Position numbers and translations under genes: made by a program. Source: Delftia sp. PS-11 (GTDB lineage Bacteria; Pseudomonadota; Gammaproteobacteria; Burkholderiales; Burkholderiaceae_C). From it: 64,000 nucleotides of DNA. The notes under the pieces were generated by a model, which worked only from the letters and a program-made list of their open reading frames with translations, did no database searches and was not told the origin of the DNA. The stretch is taken from the NCBI RefSeq assembly GCF_029870285.1, contig NZ_JACSYA010000021.1, forward strand, positions 1 to 64,000, in the 5' to 3' direction. Every line of letters begins with the position of its first letter. Positions within the stretch are counted from its first letter, which is position 1. Positions 18,271-27,036 of this stretch are shown one piece after another.

Positions 18271-20976
18271 CTAATCCAGCGCGGGCTGCTCGGGCACGGG
18301 AAAATACAGCGTGAACACCGTGCCCGGCCCCGGCTGCGCAGCCGCTGCCTCGATACGCCCGCCATGGGCATGAACAATGCTGCGCACCAGCGCCAGCCCC
18401 AGGCCTATGCCCGATACCGTGGACTCGGCCGTGCCGCGCGTGAAAGGCTCGAACAGTGTCTGCACCGGCACATGGGGCGGCAGGCCCGGCCCGCCGTCGC
18501 GCACGGCCAGCAGCACCTCGCCGCCCTGCACGCTCGCACGGATGTCCAGCGGCGTGCCGGGCGGCGTGTACTTGGCCGCGTTGTCCAGCAGATTGACCAG
18601 CACGCGCTCCATCAGCAAGGCATCGAGCTGCAGCAGCGGCAGATCGGCGGGCACATCGGTGCGCACCGGATAAGCGTCCAGGCGCGCGCGCATCTGGCGC
18701 AGCGCGCTGCCGACCACCTCATCCAGCGGCAGCCATTCCCGGCGCAGGTGCACGCCGCCCTGCTGCAGCCGGGCCATGTCCAGCAGGTTCTCCACCAGCC
18801 GCTGCATGGCCTGCGCCTGCGTGCACACCTGCTCCAGCATGTCGGCGGCGCCGCCGGGCGGCACATGGCGCTGCGCCGCCTCGGCGGCCCCCAAAATGGT
18901 GGTCAGCGGCGTGCGCAGATCGTGGGAGACGGCTGACAGCAGCGTATTGCGCATGCGCTCGCCCTCCATGGCGATCTGGGTCTGCTGGGCCACGGCCACG
19001 AAATGCTGGCGCTCCAGCGCCAGCGCAATCTGGCTGGCGCAGGCCTCCAGCAGCCGCTGCTCCTCGGGCACCTCCAGGCGCTGGGGGGCGCGCAGCTGCA
19101 GCACCAGCACGCCGCGCATGCGCACCGGCGCGGCCAAAGGCACATAGCGGGCCGCAGCGGCCGGCAGCGTATCCGTGCCCTGCCCGGCCTGGTGCCCATG
19201 GTCCATGGCCCAGCGCGCCAGGCTCTCATCCATGGCGCAGGCGCTCCCGCCAGCGGGGCGCAGGCGCTCATCGGCATCGGGCAGCAGCAGTCCGGCCTGG
19301 GCGTCGAACACCCCCGAGACCGTGCGCAGCGCAATCTCCACCACCTGCTCCTGCGCCAGCGCGCCCGACAGGTCGCGGGCCAGCCGCGCCAGCGCACCCG
19401 CGCGCCGCTCGCGCTCGGCCGCAACGCGCGCCTCATGGCGCAGCCGCGCCATGAGCTGGCCGCAGACCAGCGCCACGCCCAGCATCAGCACAAAGGTGAA
19501 CAGGTACTGCGTGTCGTTGACATTGAACGAGCCGCGCGGCGGCACAAAGAAATAATCGAAGCACAGCACCGACAGCAGCGCAGCCCAGGCGCCGGGACCA
19601 CGGCCCCAGCGCAGCGACGACAGCACCACGACCAGCAGGAACAGCATGACCACGTTGGCCGGCTCGAAGACCCGCAGCAGCTGCTCGGCCAGCAGCGTGG
19701 CCGCCAGACAGGCCAGGGTCACCCCGGCATAGCCCCGCCATGCCAGTGGCCGGGACCGGACAGGCGGCGGCATGCCGGCCTGCGCCTGACCGGGGGGCAG
19801 CCCGCCTGCCAGCACCAGCACATCGATATCAGGATGCAGCAAGGCAATGCGCTCCGGCATGGAGCGCGACCACCAGCGCCATGGCGACCACGCGGGCCGT
19901 GGCGGCTGCGCCAGCACAATGCGGCTGGCATTGCGCTCACGCGCAAAGGCTACCAGGGCCTGGGCCACATCGGGCCCCGGAATGGTGGCAGTCTCTGCGC
20001 CCAGGCGTGCAGCCAGCGCCAGGGTACGCAGCACGGCGGCCTGCGCGCTGCGCGGCCGGTGCTGGCGCGCAGGGGCATCCACGTAGACCACCATCCAGTC
20101 GGCATCGAAGCGCCGCGCCATGCGCGCCACCTGGCGTACCAGGGCGGCATCGCCGGGGCTGCCAGCCACGGCCACCAGCAGGCGCTCGCGTGCAGGCCAC
20201 ACCGTCCCGATGGCACGCTCGCGGCGGTAATCGCGCATATCCTCGTCCACGCGGTCGGCTGTGCGCCGCAGCGCCAGCTCGCGCAGCGCCAGCAGATTGC
20301 CGCGCCGGAAAAAATTGCGCGAAGCCCGCTCGGCCTGCTCCAGCATATAGACCTTGCCATCCTTGAGCCGGCGCAGCAGCTCATCGGGCGAGACATCGAC
20401 CACGATGACCTCGTCGGCATCGTCAAAGACCTGATCGGGCACAGTCTCGTGCACCTTGATGCCGACAATCCCCCCCACCACATCATTGAGGCTCTCCAGA
20501 TGCTGGACATTGAGCGTGGTCCAGACATCGATGCCCGCCTCCAGCAGCTCCTGTACATCCTGCCAGCGCTTGGGATGGCGCGAGCCCGGCACATTGCTGT
20601 GCGCCAGCTCGTCCAGCAGCAGCACACGCGGGCGGCGGGCCAGCGCCGCATCGAGATCGAACTCGTGCAGCACCCGCCCCTGGTAAGGCATCTCGCGCAG
20701 CGCCAGCTGCTCCAGGCCGTGCAGCTGCTGCGCGGTCTCCTTGCGGCCATGCGTCTCCACCAGGCCCACCAGCACCTCGCGGCCTGCCTGGCGCTCACGC
20801 TGCGCGGCGGCCAGCATGGCATAGGTCTTGCCCACCCCGGCGTTCGAGCCGAAGTAAATGCGCAGCTTGCCGCGCCGCGCCTGCTCCTGCGCCTGGCGCA
20901 GTCGCGCCACCAGGGCATCAGGATCAGGACGGGCCGCGCCAGGGACAGGCGGCTCGGAAGTGGCGGGCATCGGCAT
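18271..20976 (-). CDS. kdpD: KDP sensor histidine kinase KdpD
   Basis: A 901-aa membrane sensor kinase for low potassium or osmotic stress. In order: the KdpD N-terminal domain with Walker A GSNAGVGKT (43-51) and LLLDELAHSN; a USP-like domain with RERLLVAVAGSPGDAAL; a cluster of four membrane segments (around 405-500); a GAF-like domain; and the kinase core. Phospho-acceptor His685 lies in SHDLRTPL, and the ATPase boxes are NLLDNAAKYTPPG and GIGLGLALVRSIV. The length is typical of the family. It lies between a porin-like gene and kdpE. Confidence 0.97.
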   Translation of the reverse strand: MPMPATSEPPVPGAARPDPDALVARLRQAQEQARRGKLRIYFGSNAGVGKTYAMLAAAQRERQAGREVLVGLVETHGRKETAQQLHGLEQLALREMPYQGRVLHEFDLDAALARRPRVLLLDELAHSNVPGSRHPKRWQDVQELLEAGIDVWTTLNVQHLESLNDVVGGIVGIKVHETVPDQVFDDADEVIVVDVSPDELLRRLKDGKVYMLEQAERASRNFFRRGNLLALRELALRRTADRVDEDMRDYRRERAIGTVWPARERLLVAVAGSPGDAALVRQVARMARRFDADWMVVYVDAPARQHRPRSAQAAVLRTLALAARLGAETATIPGPDVAQALVAFARERNASRIVLAQPPRPAWSPWRWWSRSMPERIALLHPDIDVLVLAGGLPPGQAQAGMPPPVRSRPLAWRGYAGVTLACLAATLLAEQLLRVFEPANVVMLFLLVVVLSSLRWGRGPGAWAALLSVLCFDYFFVPPRGSFNVNDTQYLFTFVLMLGVALVCGQLMARLRHEARVAAERERRAGALARLARDLSGALAQEQVVEIALRTVSGVFDAQAGLLLPDADERLRPAGGSACAMDESLARWAMDHGHQAGQGTDTLPAAAARYVPLAAPVRMRGVLVLQLRAPQRLEVPEEQRLLEACASQIALALERQHFVAVAQQTQIAMEGERMRNTLLSAVSHDLRTPLTTILGAAEAAQRHVPPGGAADMLEQVCTQAQAMQRLVENLLDMARLQQGGVHLRREWLPLDEVVGSALRQMRARLDAYPVRTDVPADLPLLQLDALLMERVLVNLLDNAAKYTPPGTPLDIRASVQGGEVLLAVRDGGPGLPPHVPVQTLFEPFTRGTAESTVSGIGLGLALVRSIVHAHGGRIEAAAAQPGPGTVFTLYFPVPEQPALD

Positions 20977-21015
20977 GGCCTCAGACTAGCACCAGAACAG
21001 GAACCCGGGCTCGAT

Positions 21016-21894
21016 TCAGAACGCGGCCGACAGCGACAGCACCCAGCCGCTGCGGCCCAGGCTCTGCATCTGTCCTGCGGCGTTGGCCGCACGGTAATAG
21101 CGCGCATCGGCCGAAGTAGCGGCCCAGGCCAGTGTGGCGGTCCAGGGCCCCCAGCTGCGGGCCAGCGAGACGCGCCAGTCGGCGTACGACAGCTCGCCGT
21201 AATGGCGCACAGCGGTGTAGCCGGCGTGCAGCCCCAGCGTAGCCCAGTCGCCCAGCGGATGCTGGTAGTTGAGGTCCAGGTAGCTGCTGCCGCGCGAGCT
21301 GCCACGCGAGGCCAGCGGCTCGGCGAAGGCTACGCCCGCCGTGCTGTCGCGCAGCCCGAAATACGGCGTCAGGGCCAGCGACCATCGGGCGCTGACTCCC
21401 CCGTGGCTCAGGCCCAGGTAGGCCTCGGTGGTGTCATAGCGGACGGCAGGACCATCCGCCCTCGGAATGCGCGCCCCCGGGTAGTTGTAGTGCAGCAGTC
21501 CGATGTCGCCGGTCCAGCCTGGCGCCAGCTCGGTGCGCCAGCCACCGTACAGGTCCAGCTCCAGCGCCCGTCCGTCGAGATAGCTGTGCCGTGAAACGCT
21601 GGAACCGGACAGGCCCAGATAGCCACCGCGCGGCAGCGACAGCTCCAGCCCGCCTTGCAGCGCCGGCCCCATCCAGCTTTGCGAGATGCCACGAAAGCGG
21701 TAGTCGCTGAGCAGCGCCACGCTGCCGGTGAGGCCATGGGCCGTGGCAGGCGGCTGCGGAGCCTCCTGGGGAATGACGGTGGAGGAATGGACCGGGGAAG
21801 TCTCGGCCTGCGCATGGCAGGAGGCGCCCGCCAGCGACAGCAGCGCTGCCAGGAAGCAGTGGGACAGGGCGGTAGAGGCGATTGCGGAAGTCAT
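21016..21894 (-). CDS. TorF-family putative outer-membrane porin in the kdp operon
   Basis: A 292-aa predicted outer-membrane beta-barrel. A signal peptide (about residues 1-29, ending near SCHAQA) is followed by strands typical of the TorF/gcw_chp-type porin family, with LTGSVALLSDYRFRGISQSW near the N-terminus and a final aromatic residue (SAAF). The start at 21894 gives a proper signal peptide, and the frame is open upstream. It sits between kdpB and kdpD on the same strand, so an outer-membrane channel seems to be co-expressed with potassium uptake. What it carries is unknown. Confidence 0.75.
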   Translation of the reverse strand: MTSAIASTALSHCFLAALLSLAGASCHAQAETSPVHSSTVIPQEAPQPPATAHGLTGSVALLSDYRFRGISQSWMGPALQGGLELSLPRGGYLGLSGSSVSRHSYLDGRALELDLYGGWRTELAPGWTGDIGLLHYNYPGARIPRADGPAVRYDTTEAYLGLSHGGVSARWSLALTPYFGLRDSTAGVAFAEPLASRGSSRGSSYLDLNYQHPLGDWATLGLHAGYTAVRHYGELSYADWRVSLARSWGPWTATLAWAATSADARYYRAANAAGQMQSLGRSGWVLSLSAAF

Positions 21895-21955
21895 CTTGTT
21901 TCTGGTTCGAAGAGGCGGGGGCCGCCCGGACCGGGCGGCTACCACGGGCAAAGGA

Positions 21956-24040
21956 TCAGGCCAGGTTCAGGGCCACCAGCAGCATGTCGATCAGCTTGAT
22001 GCCGATGAAAGGCACGGCCAGCCCGCCCAGCCCATAGACCAGCAGGTTGCGCCGCAGCAGCGCTGCAGCGCCCACGGCCCGGTAGGGCACGCCGCGCAGG
22101 GCCAGCGGAACCAGCACAATGATGATCAGCGCATTGAAAATCACGGCGCTCAGTATGGCCGACCCGGGACTGGCCAGCCCCATCACATTGAGCGCGGCCA
22201 GTTGCGGATAGGTCCCCACGAAGGCCGCCGGAATGATGGCGAAATACTTGGCCACATCGTTGGCCACGCTGAACGTGGTCAGCGCACCGCGCGTCATCAG
22301 CATCTGCTTGCCGGTCTCCACCACCTCGATCAGCTTGGTCGGGTTGCTGTCCAGGTCCACCATGTTGCCGGCCTCCTTGGCCGCCTGGGTGCCGCTGTTC
22401 ATGGCCACGGCCACATCGGCCTGGGCCAGGGCGGGCGCGTCATTGGTGCCATCGCCCGTCATCGCCACCAGCCGGCCTGCGGCCTGGTGCTGGCGGATCA
22501 GGCGCAGCTTGTCCTCGGGCGTGGCCTCGGCCAGATAATCGTCCACCCCCGCCTCGGCGGCAATGGCGGCCGCCGTCAGCGGGTTGTCGCCCGTGATCAT
22601 CACCGTCTTGATGCCCATGCGGCGCAGCTCGGCAAAGCGCTCGCGGATGCCGTGCTTGACCACATCCTTGAGCTCGATCACGCCCAGCACCCGGGCGCCA
22701 TCGGCCACCACCAGCGGCGTGCTGCCGCGCCGCGACACCTCCTCGACCGCCTTGAGCACGGCCGCCGGAAACTGTCCGCCCAGCGACTCGACGTGGCGGC
22801 GCACGGCATCGGCAGCGCCCTTGCGCAGGCTGCGCACCAGGGCCCCAGGCTGGGGCATGTCCACGCCACTCATGCGCGTCTGGGCCGTGAAGGGCACAAA
22901 GACGGCCTGCAAGGCTGCCAGGTCCCGCTCGCGCAGGCCATGCCGCTCCTTGGCCAGCACCACCACGCTGCGGCCCTCGGGCGTCTCATCGGCCAGCGAA
23001 GCCAGCTGCGCCGCATCGGCCAGCTGCGCCACATCCACACCGGGCGCAGGCAGGAAGTCGCTGGCCTGGCGGTTGCCCAGCGTGATGGTGCCGGTCTTGT
23101 CCAGCAGCAGCACATCCACATCGCCTGCGGCCTCCACGGCGCGGCCCGAGGTCGCGATCACATTGGCCTGCATCATGCGGCTCATGCCCGCCACGCCAAT
23201 GGCCGACAGCAGGCCGCCGATGGTGGTGGGGATCAGGCACACCAGCAAGGCCACCAGCACCGTCAGCCCCACCACCTGGCCGCTGCCCGCCAGCTCCACC
23301 GCGAAGGCCGAATAAGGGCGCAGCGTGACGATGACCAGCAGGAACAGCAGCGTCAGGCCAACCAGCAAAATGCTCAGCGCCAGCTCATTGGGCGTCTTGT
23401 GCCGGCGGGCCGACTCGACCATGGAGATCATGCGGTCCAGAAAGGACTCGCCCGGGTTGACCGTGATCTGCACCACCAGCCAGTCCGACAGCACGCGCGT
23501 GCCGCCCGTCACCGACGAAAAGTCGCCGCCCGCCTCGCGGATCACCGGCGCCGACTCGCCCGTGATGGCGCTTTCATCGACAGACGCCACCCCCTCGATC
23601 ACCGTGCCGTCCAGCGGCACCGTATCGCCCGCCTCCACCAGCACCCACATGCCCGCGCGCAGCTCCTCGGCGCCCACCGGATGCCAGCGGCCCTGGCTGC
23701 CGGCCTGCTCCAGCTTCTTGGCCACGGTGCTGCGCTTCATGCTGCGCAGGCTGGCGGCCTGGGCGCGGCTGCGGCCCTCGGCCAGAGCCTCGGCAAAATT
23801 GGCGAACAGCACCGTGAACCACAGCCACAGCGCAATCGCCAAAATGAAGCCCGCAGGCGCATCCCCCTCGCCCGCCAGGGCCTGGGCCCAGAGCAGGCTG
23901 GTGAAAATCGCGCCCAGGTACACCACGAACATCACCGGATTGCGCCACTGCGCAGCGGGCGCGAGCTTGCGCACGGCATCTGCCAGCGCACCGCGCACCA
24001 GCGAGGGATCGAACAGGGACAAAGTGTTCTTGCGTGACAT
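21956..24040 (-). CDS. kdpB: potassium-transporting P-type ATPase subunit B
   Basis: The 694-aa catalytic subunit of KdpFABC. The phosphorylated Asp314 is in [10 protein letters not shown]. The actuator-domain motif [11 protein letters not shown], the nucleotide-domain region, and the hinge motif [16 protein letters not shown] are all present, with membrane segments at both ends. The GGAG that serves its ATG at 24040 is inside the end of kdpC, with only 3 nt between stop and start. In this window kdpB follows kdpC, whereas the usual order is A-B-C. Confidence 0.98.
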   Translation of the reverse strand: MSRKNTLSLFDPSLVRGALADAVRKLAPAAQWRNPVMFVVYLGAIFTSLLWAQALAGEGDAPAGFILAIALWLWFTVLFANFAEALAEGRSRAQAASLRSMKRSTVAKKLEQAGSQGRWHPVGAEELRAGMWVLVEAGDTVPLDGTVIEGVASVDESAITGESAPVIREAGGDFSSVTGGTRVLSDWLVVQITVNPGESFLDRMISMVESARRHKTPNELALSILLVGLTLLFLLVIVTLRPYSAFAVELAGSGQVVGLTVLVALLVCLIPTTIGGLLSAIGVAGMSRMMQANVIATSGRAVEAAGDVDVLLLDKTGTITLGNRQASDFLPAPGVDVAQLADAAQLASLADETPEGRSVVVLAKERHGLRERDLAALQAVFVPFTAQTRMSGVDMPQPGALVRSLRKGAADAVRRHVESLGGQFPAAVLKAVEEVSRRGSTPLVVADGARVLGVIELKDVVKHGIRERFAELRRMGIKTVMITGDNPLTAAAIAAEAGVDDYLAEATPEDKLRLIRQHQAAGRLVAMTGDGTNDAPALAQADVAVAMNSGTQAAKEAGNMVDLDSNPTKLIEVVETGKQMLMTRGALTTFSVANDVAKYFAIIPAAFVGTYPQLAALNVMGLASPGSAILSAVIFNALIIIVLVPLALRGVPYRAVGAAALLRRNLLVYGLGGLAVPFIGIKLIDMLLVALNLA

Positions 24041-24043
24041 GGC

Positions 24044-24763
24044 TCACTCCTGGGTCACATGGCGGGCCGCTGGCTGCGGCGTGGCGGCCGAAAGATCGTC
24101 CAGCGCCAGATTCAGCAGCAGCACGTTCACACGCGGCTCGCCCAGCAGGCCCAGCACACGTGGCTGCACCTGCGCATGCAGCAGCGCCTGCACCTGGGCC
24201 ACAGGCAGCTGGCGCTCATGCGCCACGCGCCGCACCTGCAGCTCGGCATTGGCCACCGAGATATGCGGATCCAGCCCGGAGGCCGAAGCCGTCACGGCAT
24301 CCACGGGCACGGCAGCGTCCGCATCCAGGCCATTGAGCGCGCGGTACGCCTGCACGCGCGCCGCCACCGACTCCTGCAAGGCCGCATTCGTCGGCCCCTG
24401 GTTGGTGGCCGCCGACAGCGCGGGGTTGTAAGGCGAGGGCACCACCGCGTCCGCATCGGCAGGATCGGGCGCCGTCGTGGCGCTGGGACGGCCCTGGAAA
24501 TAGCGCGGCGAGGCGAACCCCTGCCCCAGCAGGGCCGAGCCCACCACCTGCCCATCGCGCCGGACCAGGCTGCCGCCTGCCGCCTCGGGGAACACCGCCT
24601 GGGCCACCAGCGTGGTCGCCAGCGGGTAGGCCAGGCCCGTGACCATCGCCACGAACAGTGCAGCGCGCAGGCTGGGGCCGAACAGCGAGCGCAGTCCGCT
24701 GCCCTGCTGCGGCTCGGCACGCGGCACCGGCAAGGAGCCGCCATTGTGGGTTGTAGTTTGCAT
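24044..24763 (-). CDS. kdpC: potassium-transporting ATPase subunit C
   Basis: A 239-aa single-span protein of KdpFABC. The membrane helix is LRAALFVAMVTGLAYPLATTLVAQ (about 30-53). The typical motifs follow: LLGQGFASPRYFQGRPSA, ASGLDPHIS and VNVLLLNLAL. It is longer than the E. coli protein (190 aa), mainly through an extra N-terminal stretch of about 25 residues and a short tail. GGAGG lies 10 nt before the start. It is placed between kdpA and kdpB. Confidence 0.96.
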   Translation of the reverse strand: MQTTTHNGGSLPVPRAEPQQGSGLRSLFGPSLRAALFVAMVTGLAYPLATTLVAQAVFPEAAGGSLVRRDGQVVGSALLGQGFASPRYFQGRPSATTAPDPADADAVVPSPYNPALSAATNQGPTNAALQESVAARVQAYRALNGLDADAAVPVDAVTASASGLDPHISVANAELQVRRVAHERQLPVAQVQALLHAQVQPRVLGLLGEPRVNVLLLNLALDDLSAATPQPAARHVTQE

Positions 24764-24828
24764 TTTGAGAGAACCTCCGCCGTGCCGCCCGCCTGGGCGC
24801 CATGCACGGCCATGAACAGGAAAATGGC

Positions 24829-26535
24829 TCAGCGATAGGTCTGCCCGGCGAGCATCTGCAAATGCTCGGCCACGGGGCCCAGGGCCAGCGCCGGCAGGAA
24901 AGTCAGCCCGCCCACCACCAGCACCACAAAGACCAGCAGCCCCATGAACAGCGGCGTGGCCGTCGGGAAGGTGCCGGGCCCGTCCGGCACCGTCGGCTTG
25001 GCCGCCAGGCTGGCAGCCAGGGCCAGCATGGGCAGCAGCGTCAGGTAGCGGCCCGCCAGCATGGCCAGGGCAATGGTGGTGTTGAAAAACGGCGTATTCG
25101 CGTTCAGCCCGGCAAAGGCCGATCCATTGTTGGCAGCGCCCGAAGCGTAGGCATACAACACCTCCGAGAAGCCATGCGCCCCCCGGTTGGCCAGGCTGGC
25201 CTGGGTATCGGGCCAGACGGCAGCCAGCGCCGTCAGACCCAGCACGGTCAGGGGGTGTGCCATCACAGCCAGCATCACCAGCTTGATCTCGCGCGCCTCG
25301 ATCTTCTTGCCCAGGAACTCGGGCGTGCGCCCGATCATCATCCCCGCCAGGAACACCGTCAGGATGGCGTACTGCAGCAGATTGATCAGGCCCACGCCAT
25401 CGCCGCCGAACACGCAGTTGAGCATCATCTGCGCCAGCGGCACCAGCCCGCCCAGCGGCGTCAGCGAGTCATGCATGGCATTGACGGAACCCGTGGTCGC
25501 GGCCGTGGTCGTGGCCACGAACAGCGCCGTATCGGCGATGCCAAAGCGCAGCTCCTTGCCCTCCATATTGCCGCCCGGCTGCGTGGCGCTGGCCTGCTGG
25601 TCGGCGCCAGCTGCCGCCAGCAGCGGATTGCCCGCCTGCTCGGCCGTGAATGCCAGCGCCAGAAACCCCGCGAACATCACCAGGCAGGCGCCAAACAGCA
25701 CCCAGCCCTGGCGGCGGCGCAGCAGCATCGAGCCAAAGGCATAGGTCAGCGCCGACGGAATCAGCAGCATGCCCAGGATATGCAGGGCATTGGTCAACGG
25801 CGTCGGGTTCTCGAACGGATGGGCTGCATTCATGCCGAAAAAGCCGCCGCCATTCGTGCCGATGTGCTTGATGCTCTCCAGGCTGGCCACCGGCCCCAGC
25901 ACCACCTGCTGGCGCGCACCCTCCAGCGTCGCTGCCCAGGCCTGGCTGTCCAGCGTCTGCGGCACGCCCTGCCAGACATAGACCAGCGCCAGCACGAAGC
26001 TCAGCGGCAGCATCACGCGCCACAGCACGCGCACATAGTCCACCCAGTAATTGCCCAGGTCCGATGCCCCCGCGCGCGCCAAGCCCCGGATGAAGCCCGC
26101 AGCAGCCACCACACCCGTGGTCGCCCCCGCGAACATCATGAAAGTGATGGCCACCATCTGCGTGGCATTGGACAGGCTGCTCTCGCCCGAATACGCCTGC
26201 CAGTTGGTATTGGTCACAAAGGACGCCGCCGTGTTGAACGCCAGGTCGGGCGGCTGCGCCGCATTGCCCAGCGCATTGAGCGGCATCCAGCCCTGCAGGC
26301 GCAGCAGCGCATAGCCCAGCAGCAGCATGGCGCCATTGGACAGCAGCAGCGCCACGCCATAACGCTGCCAGCCCATGCGCTCGTCCGGGACCACACCCAG
26401 CACGCGCAAACTCAGCCGTTCAATCCAGGCATGGTGCCCGCTCGTGAAACAGCGCGCCAGCCATTGCCCCATGGGCACGGCCAGCGCCGCCACCACCAGC
26501 AGCACCAGTCCATATTCCAGCCAGATCAGCCACAT
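24829..26535 (-). CDS. kdpA: potassium-transporting ATPase subunit A
   Basis: The 568-aa potassium-binding and channel-like subunit of the KDP pump, related to the Trk/Ktr superfamily. Selectivity-filter loops are visible as [53 protein letters not shown] and [20 protein letters not shown]. The start at 26535 has GGGAG upstream. It is preceded by two very small membrane-protein genes and followed by kdpC. Confidence 0.98.
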   Translation of the reverse strand: MWLIWLEYGLVLLVVAALAVPMGQWLARCFTSGHHAWIERLSLRVLGVVPDERMGWQRYGVALLLSNGAMLLLGYALLRLQGWMPLNALGNAAQPPDLAFNTAASFVTNTNWQAYSGESSLSNATQMVAITFMMFAGATTGVVAAAGFIRGLARAGASDLGNYWVDYVRVLWRVMLPLSFVLALVYVWQGVPQTLDSQAWAATLEGARQQVVLGPVASLESIKHIGTNGGGFFGMNAAHPFENPTPLTNALHILGMLLIPSALTYAFGSMLLRRRQGWVLFGACLVMFAGFLALAFTAEQAGNPLLAAAGADQQASATQPGGNMEGKELRFGIADTALFVATTTAATTGSVNAMHDSLTPLGGLVPLAQMMLNCVFGGDGVGLINLLQYAILTVFLAGMMIGRTPEFLGKKIEAREIKLVMLAVMAHPLTVLGLTALAAVWPDTQASLANRGAHGFSEVLYAYASGAANNGSAFAGLNANTPFFNTTIALAMLAGRYLTLLPMLALAASLAAKPTVPDGPGTFPTATPLFMGLLVFVVLVVGGLTFLPALALGPVAEHLQMLAGQTYR

Positions 26536-26557
26536 GATGCACTCTCCCTTGCGGCAC

Positions 26558-26641
26558 TCACACGCGGTCCAGTGCCGCCACGAAGGCCAGCAGGCCCGCA
26601 AAGCAGCCCAGCCCCAGGGCCATGAAAATCAGGTCTTGCAT
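26558..26641 (-). CDS. 27-aa membrane peptide between kdpF and kdpA
   Basis: A small open frame with ATG at 26641 and stop TGA at 26558-26560. It encodes one hydrophobic helix starting [16 protein letters not shown] and ending with a charged AALDRV tail. A GAGGGG Shine-Dalgarno lies 5-8 nt before the ATG. It begins about 10 nt after the kdpF stop and ends 22 nt before kdpA, so it fits tightly in the operon. From memory, similar short proteins ending in a (D/E)R(L/V) tail occur beside kdpF in other bacteria. The function is unknown; an accessory single-span subunit is a guess. Confidence 0.7.
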   Translation of the reverse strand: MQDLIFMALGLGCFAGLLAFVAALDRV

Positions 26642-26651
26642 GGACGCCCCC

Positions 26652-26750
26652 TCAAAACCGCTCGGGGTGCAGCAGCGCATAGCCGAGATAGACGAAAAGC
26701 GCCAGCGCCCCCAAAGCGCCCAGCCAGCCATTGAGTTCGGAAAAAGTCAT
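26652..26750 (-). CDS. kdpF: potassium-transporting ATPase subunit F
   Basis: A 32-aa single-helix peptide reading MTFSELNGWLGALGALALFV and ending LHPERF. This matches the KdpF pattern of one transmembrane helix followed by YALL-PE-F, and its length is close to the 29 aa of E. coli KdpF. In the family it stabilises the KdpABC complex in the membrane. It is the first gene of the operon; the region upstream is shared with the divergent prfC. Confidence 0.88.
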   Translation of the reverse strand: MTFSELNGWLGALGALALFVYLGYALLHPERF

Positions 26751-26819
26751 AGGGATTGCTCCCGCTTCGGCACCATGCCGGCGCCCGTTGTTTCGATGGA
26801 CTGACTCTAGGAGCGGGCC

Positions 26820-26874
26820 CGTCAAGAACGGGTTGAGATTGGCGGGCGCCATATCAAGACGGCATCAAGACGGC
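26820..26874 (-). promoter_or_regulatory. repeated TCTTGA elements upstream of kdpF, candidate KdpE operator
   Basis: Two tandem copies of an 11-bp unit occur at 26853-26863 and 26864-26874 (minus strand GCCGTCTTGAT). A third TCTTGA is at 26822-26827. Copies start 11 and 32 bp apart, close to whole helical turns. A TTGACG at 26820-26825 overlaps the third copy and could be a -35 box, but no good -10 follows. OmpR-type regulators often bind direct repeats of about this spacing. Confidence 0.4.
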
Positions 26875-27036
26875 ATGGCCGCGCCAACCCCTGGCGTGCC
26901 GATCGCGCGGCGCGAAAGTAGAATGGCGCCCGTTCGCGGCCTTCGCCTTGCCGGCATCGGCGGCCCCCGTGGCAGACCACGGCCTCCCCCTTCCTGACAG
27001 GCTGGCCCCCGCCAGCCCTAGCGCCCTCAAACGACT

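Noticed and set aside
19003..24037. Two long open frames (863 and 769 codons) on the plus strand opposite kdpD and kdpB
   Set aside because: They are rich in Arg, His, Gln and Ala, lack motifs, and are antisense to clearly conserved kdp genes.
24044..24763. Possibility that the gene between kdpA and kdpB is not kdpC
   Set aside because: The membrane helix, LLGQGF, SGLDPHIS and VNVLLLNLAL motifs are those of KdpC, so the unusual gene order is real.
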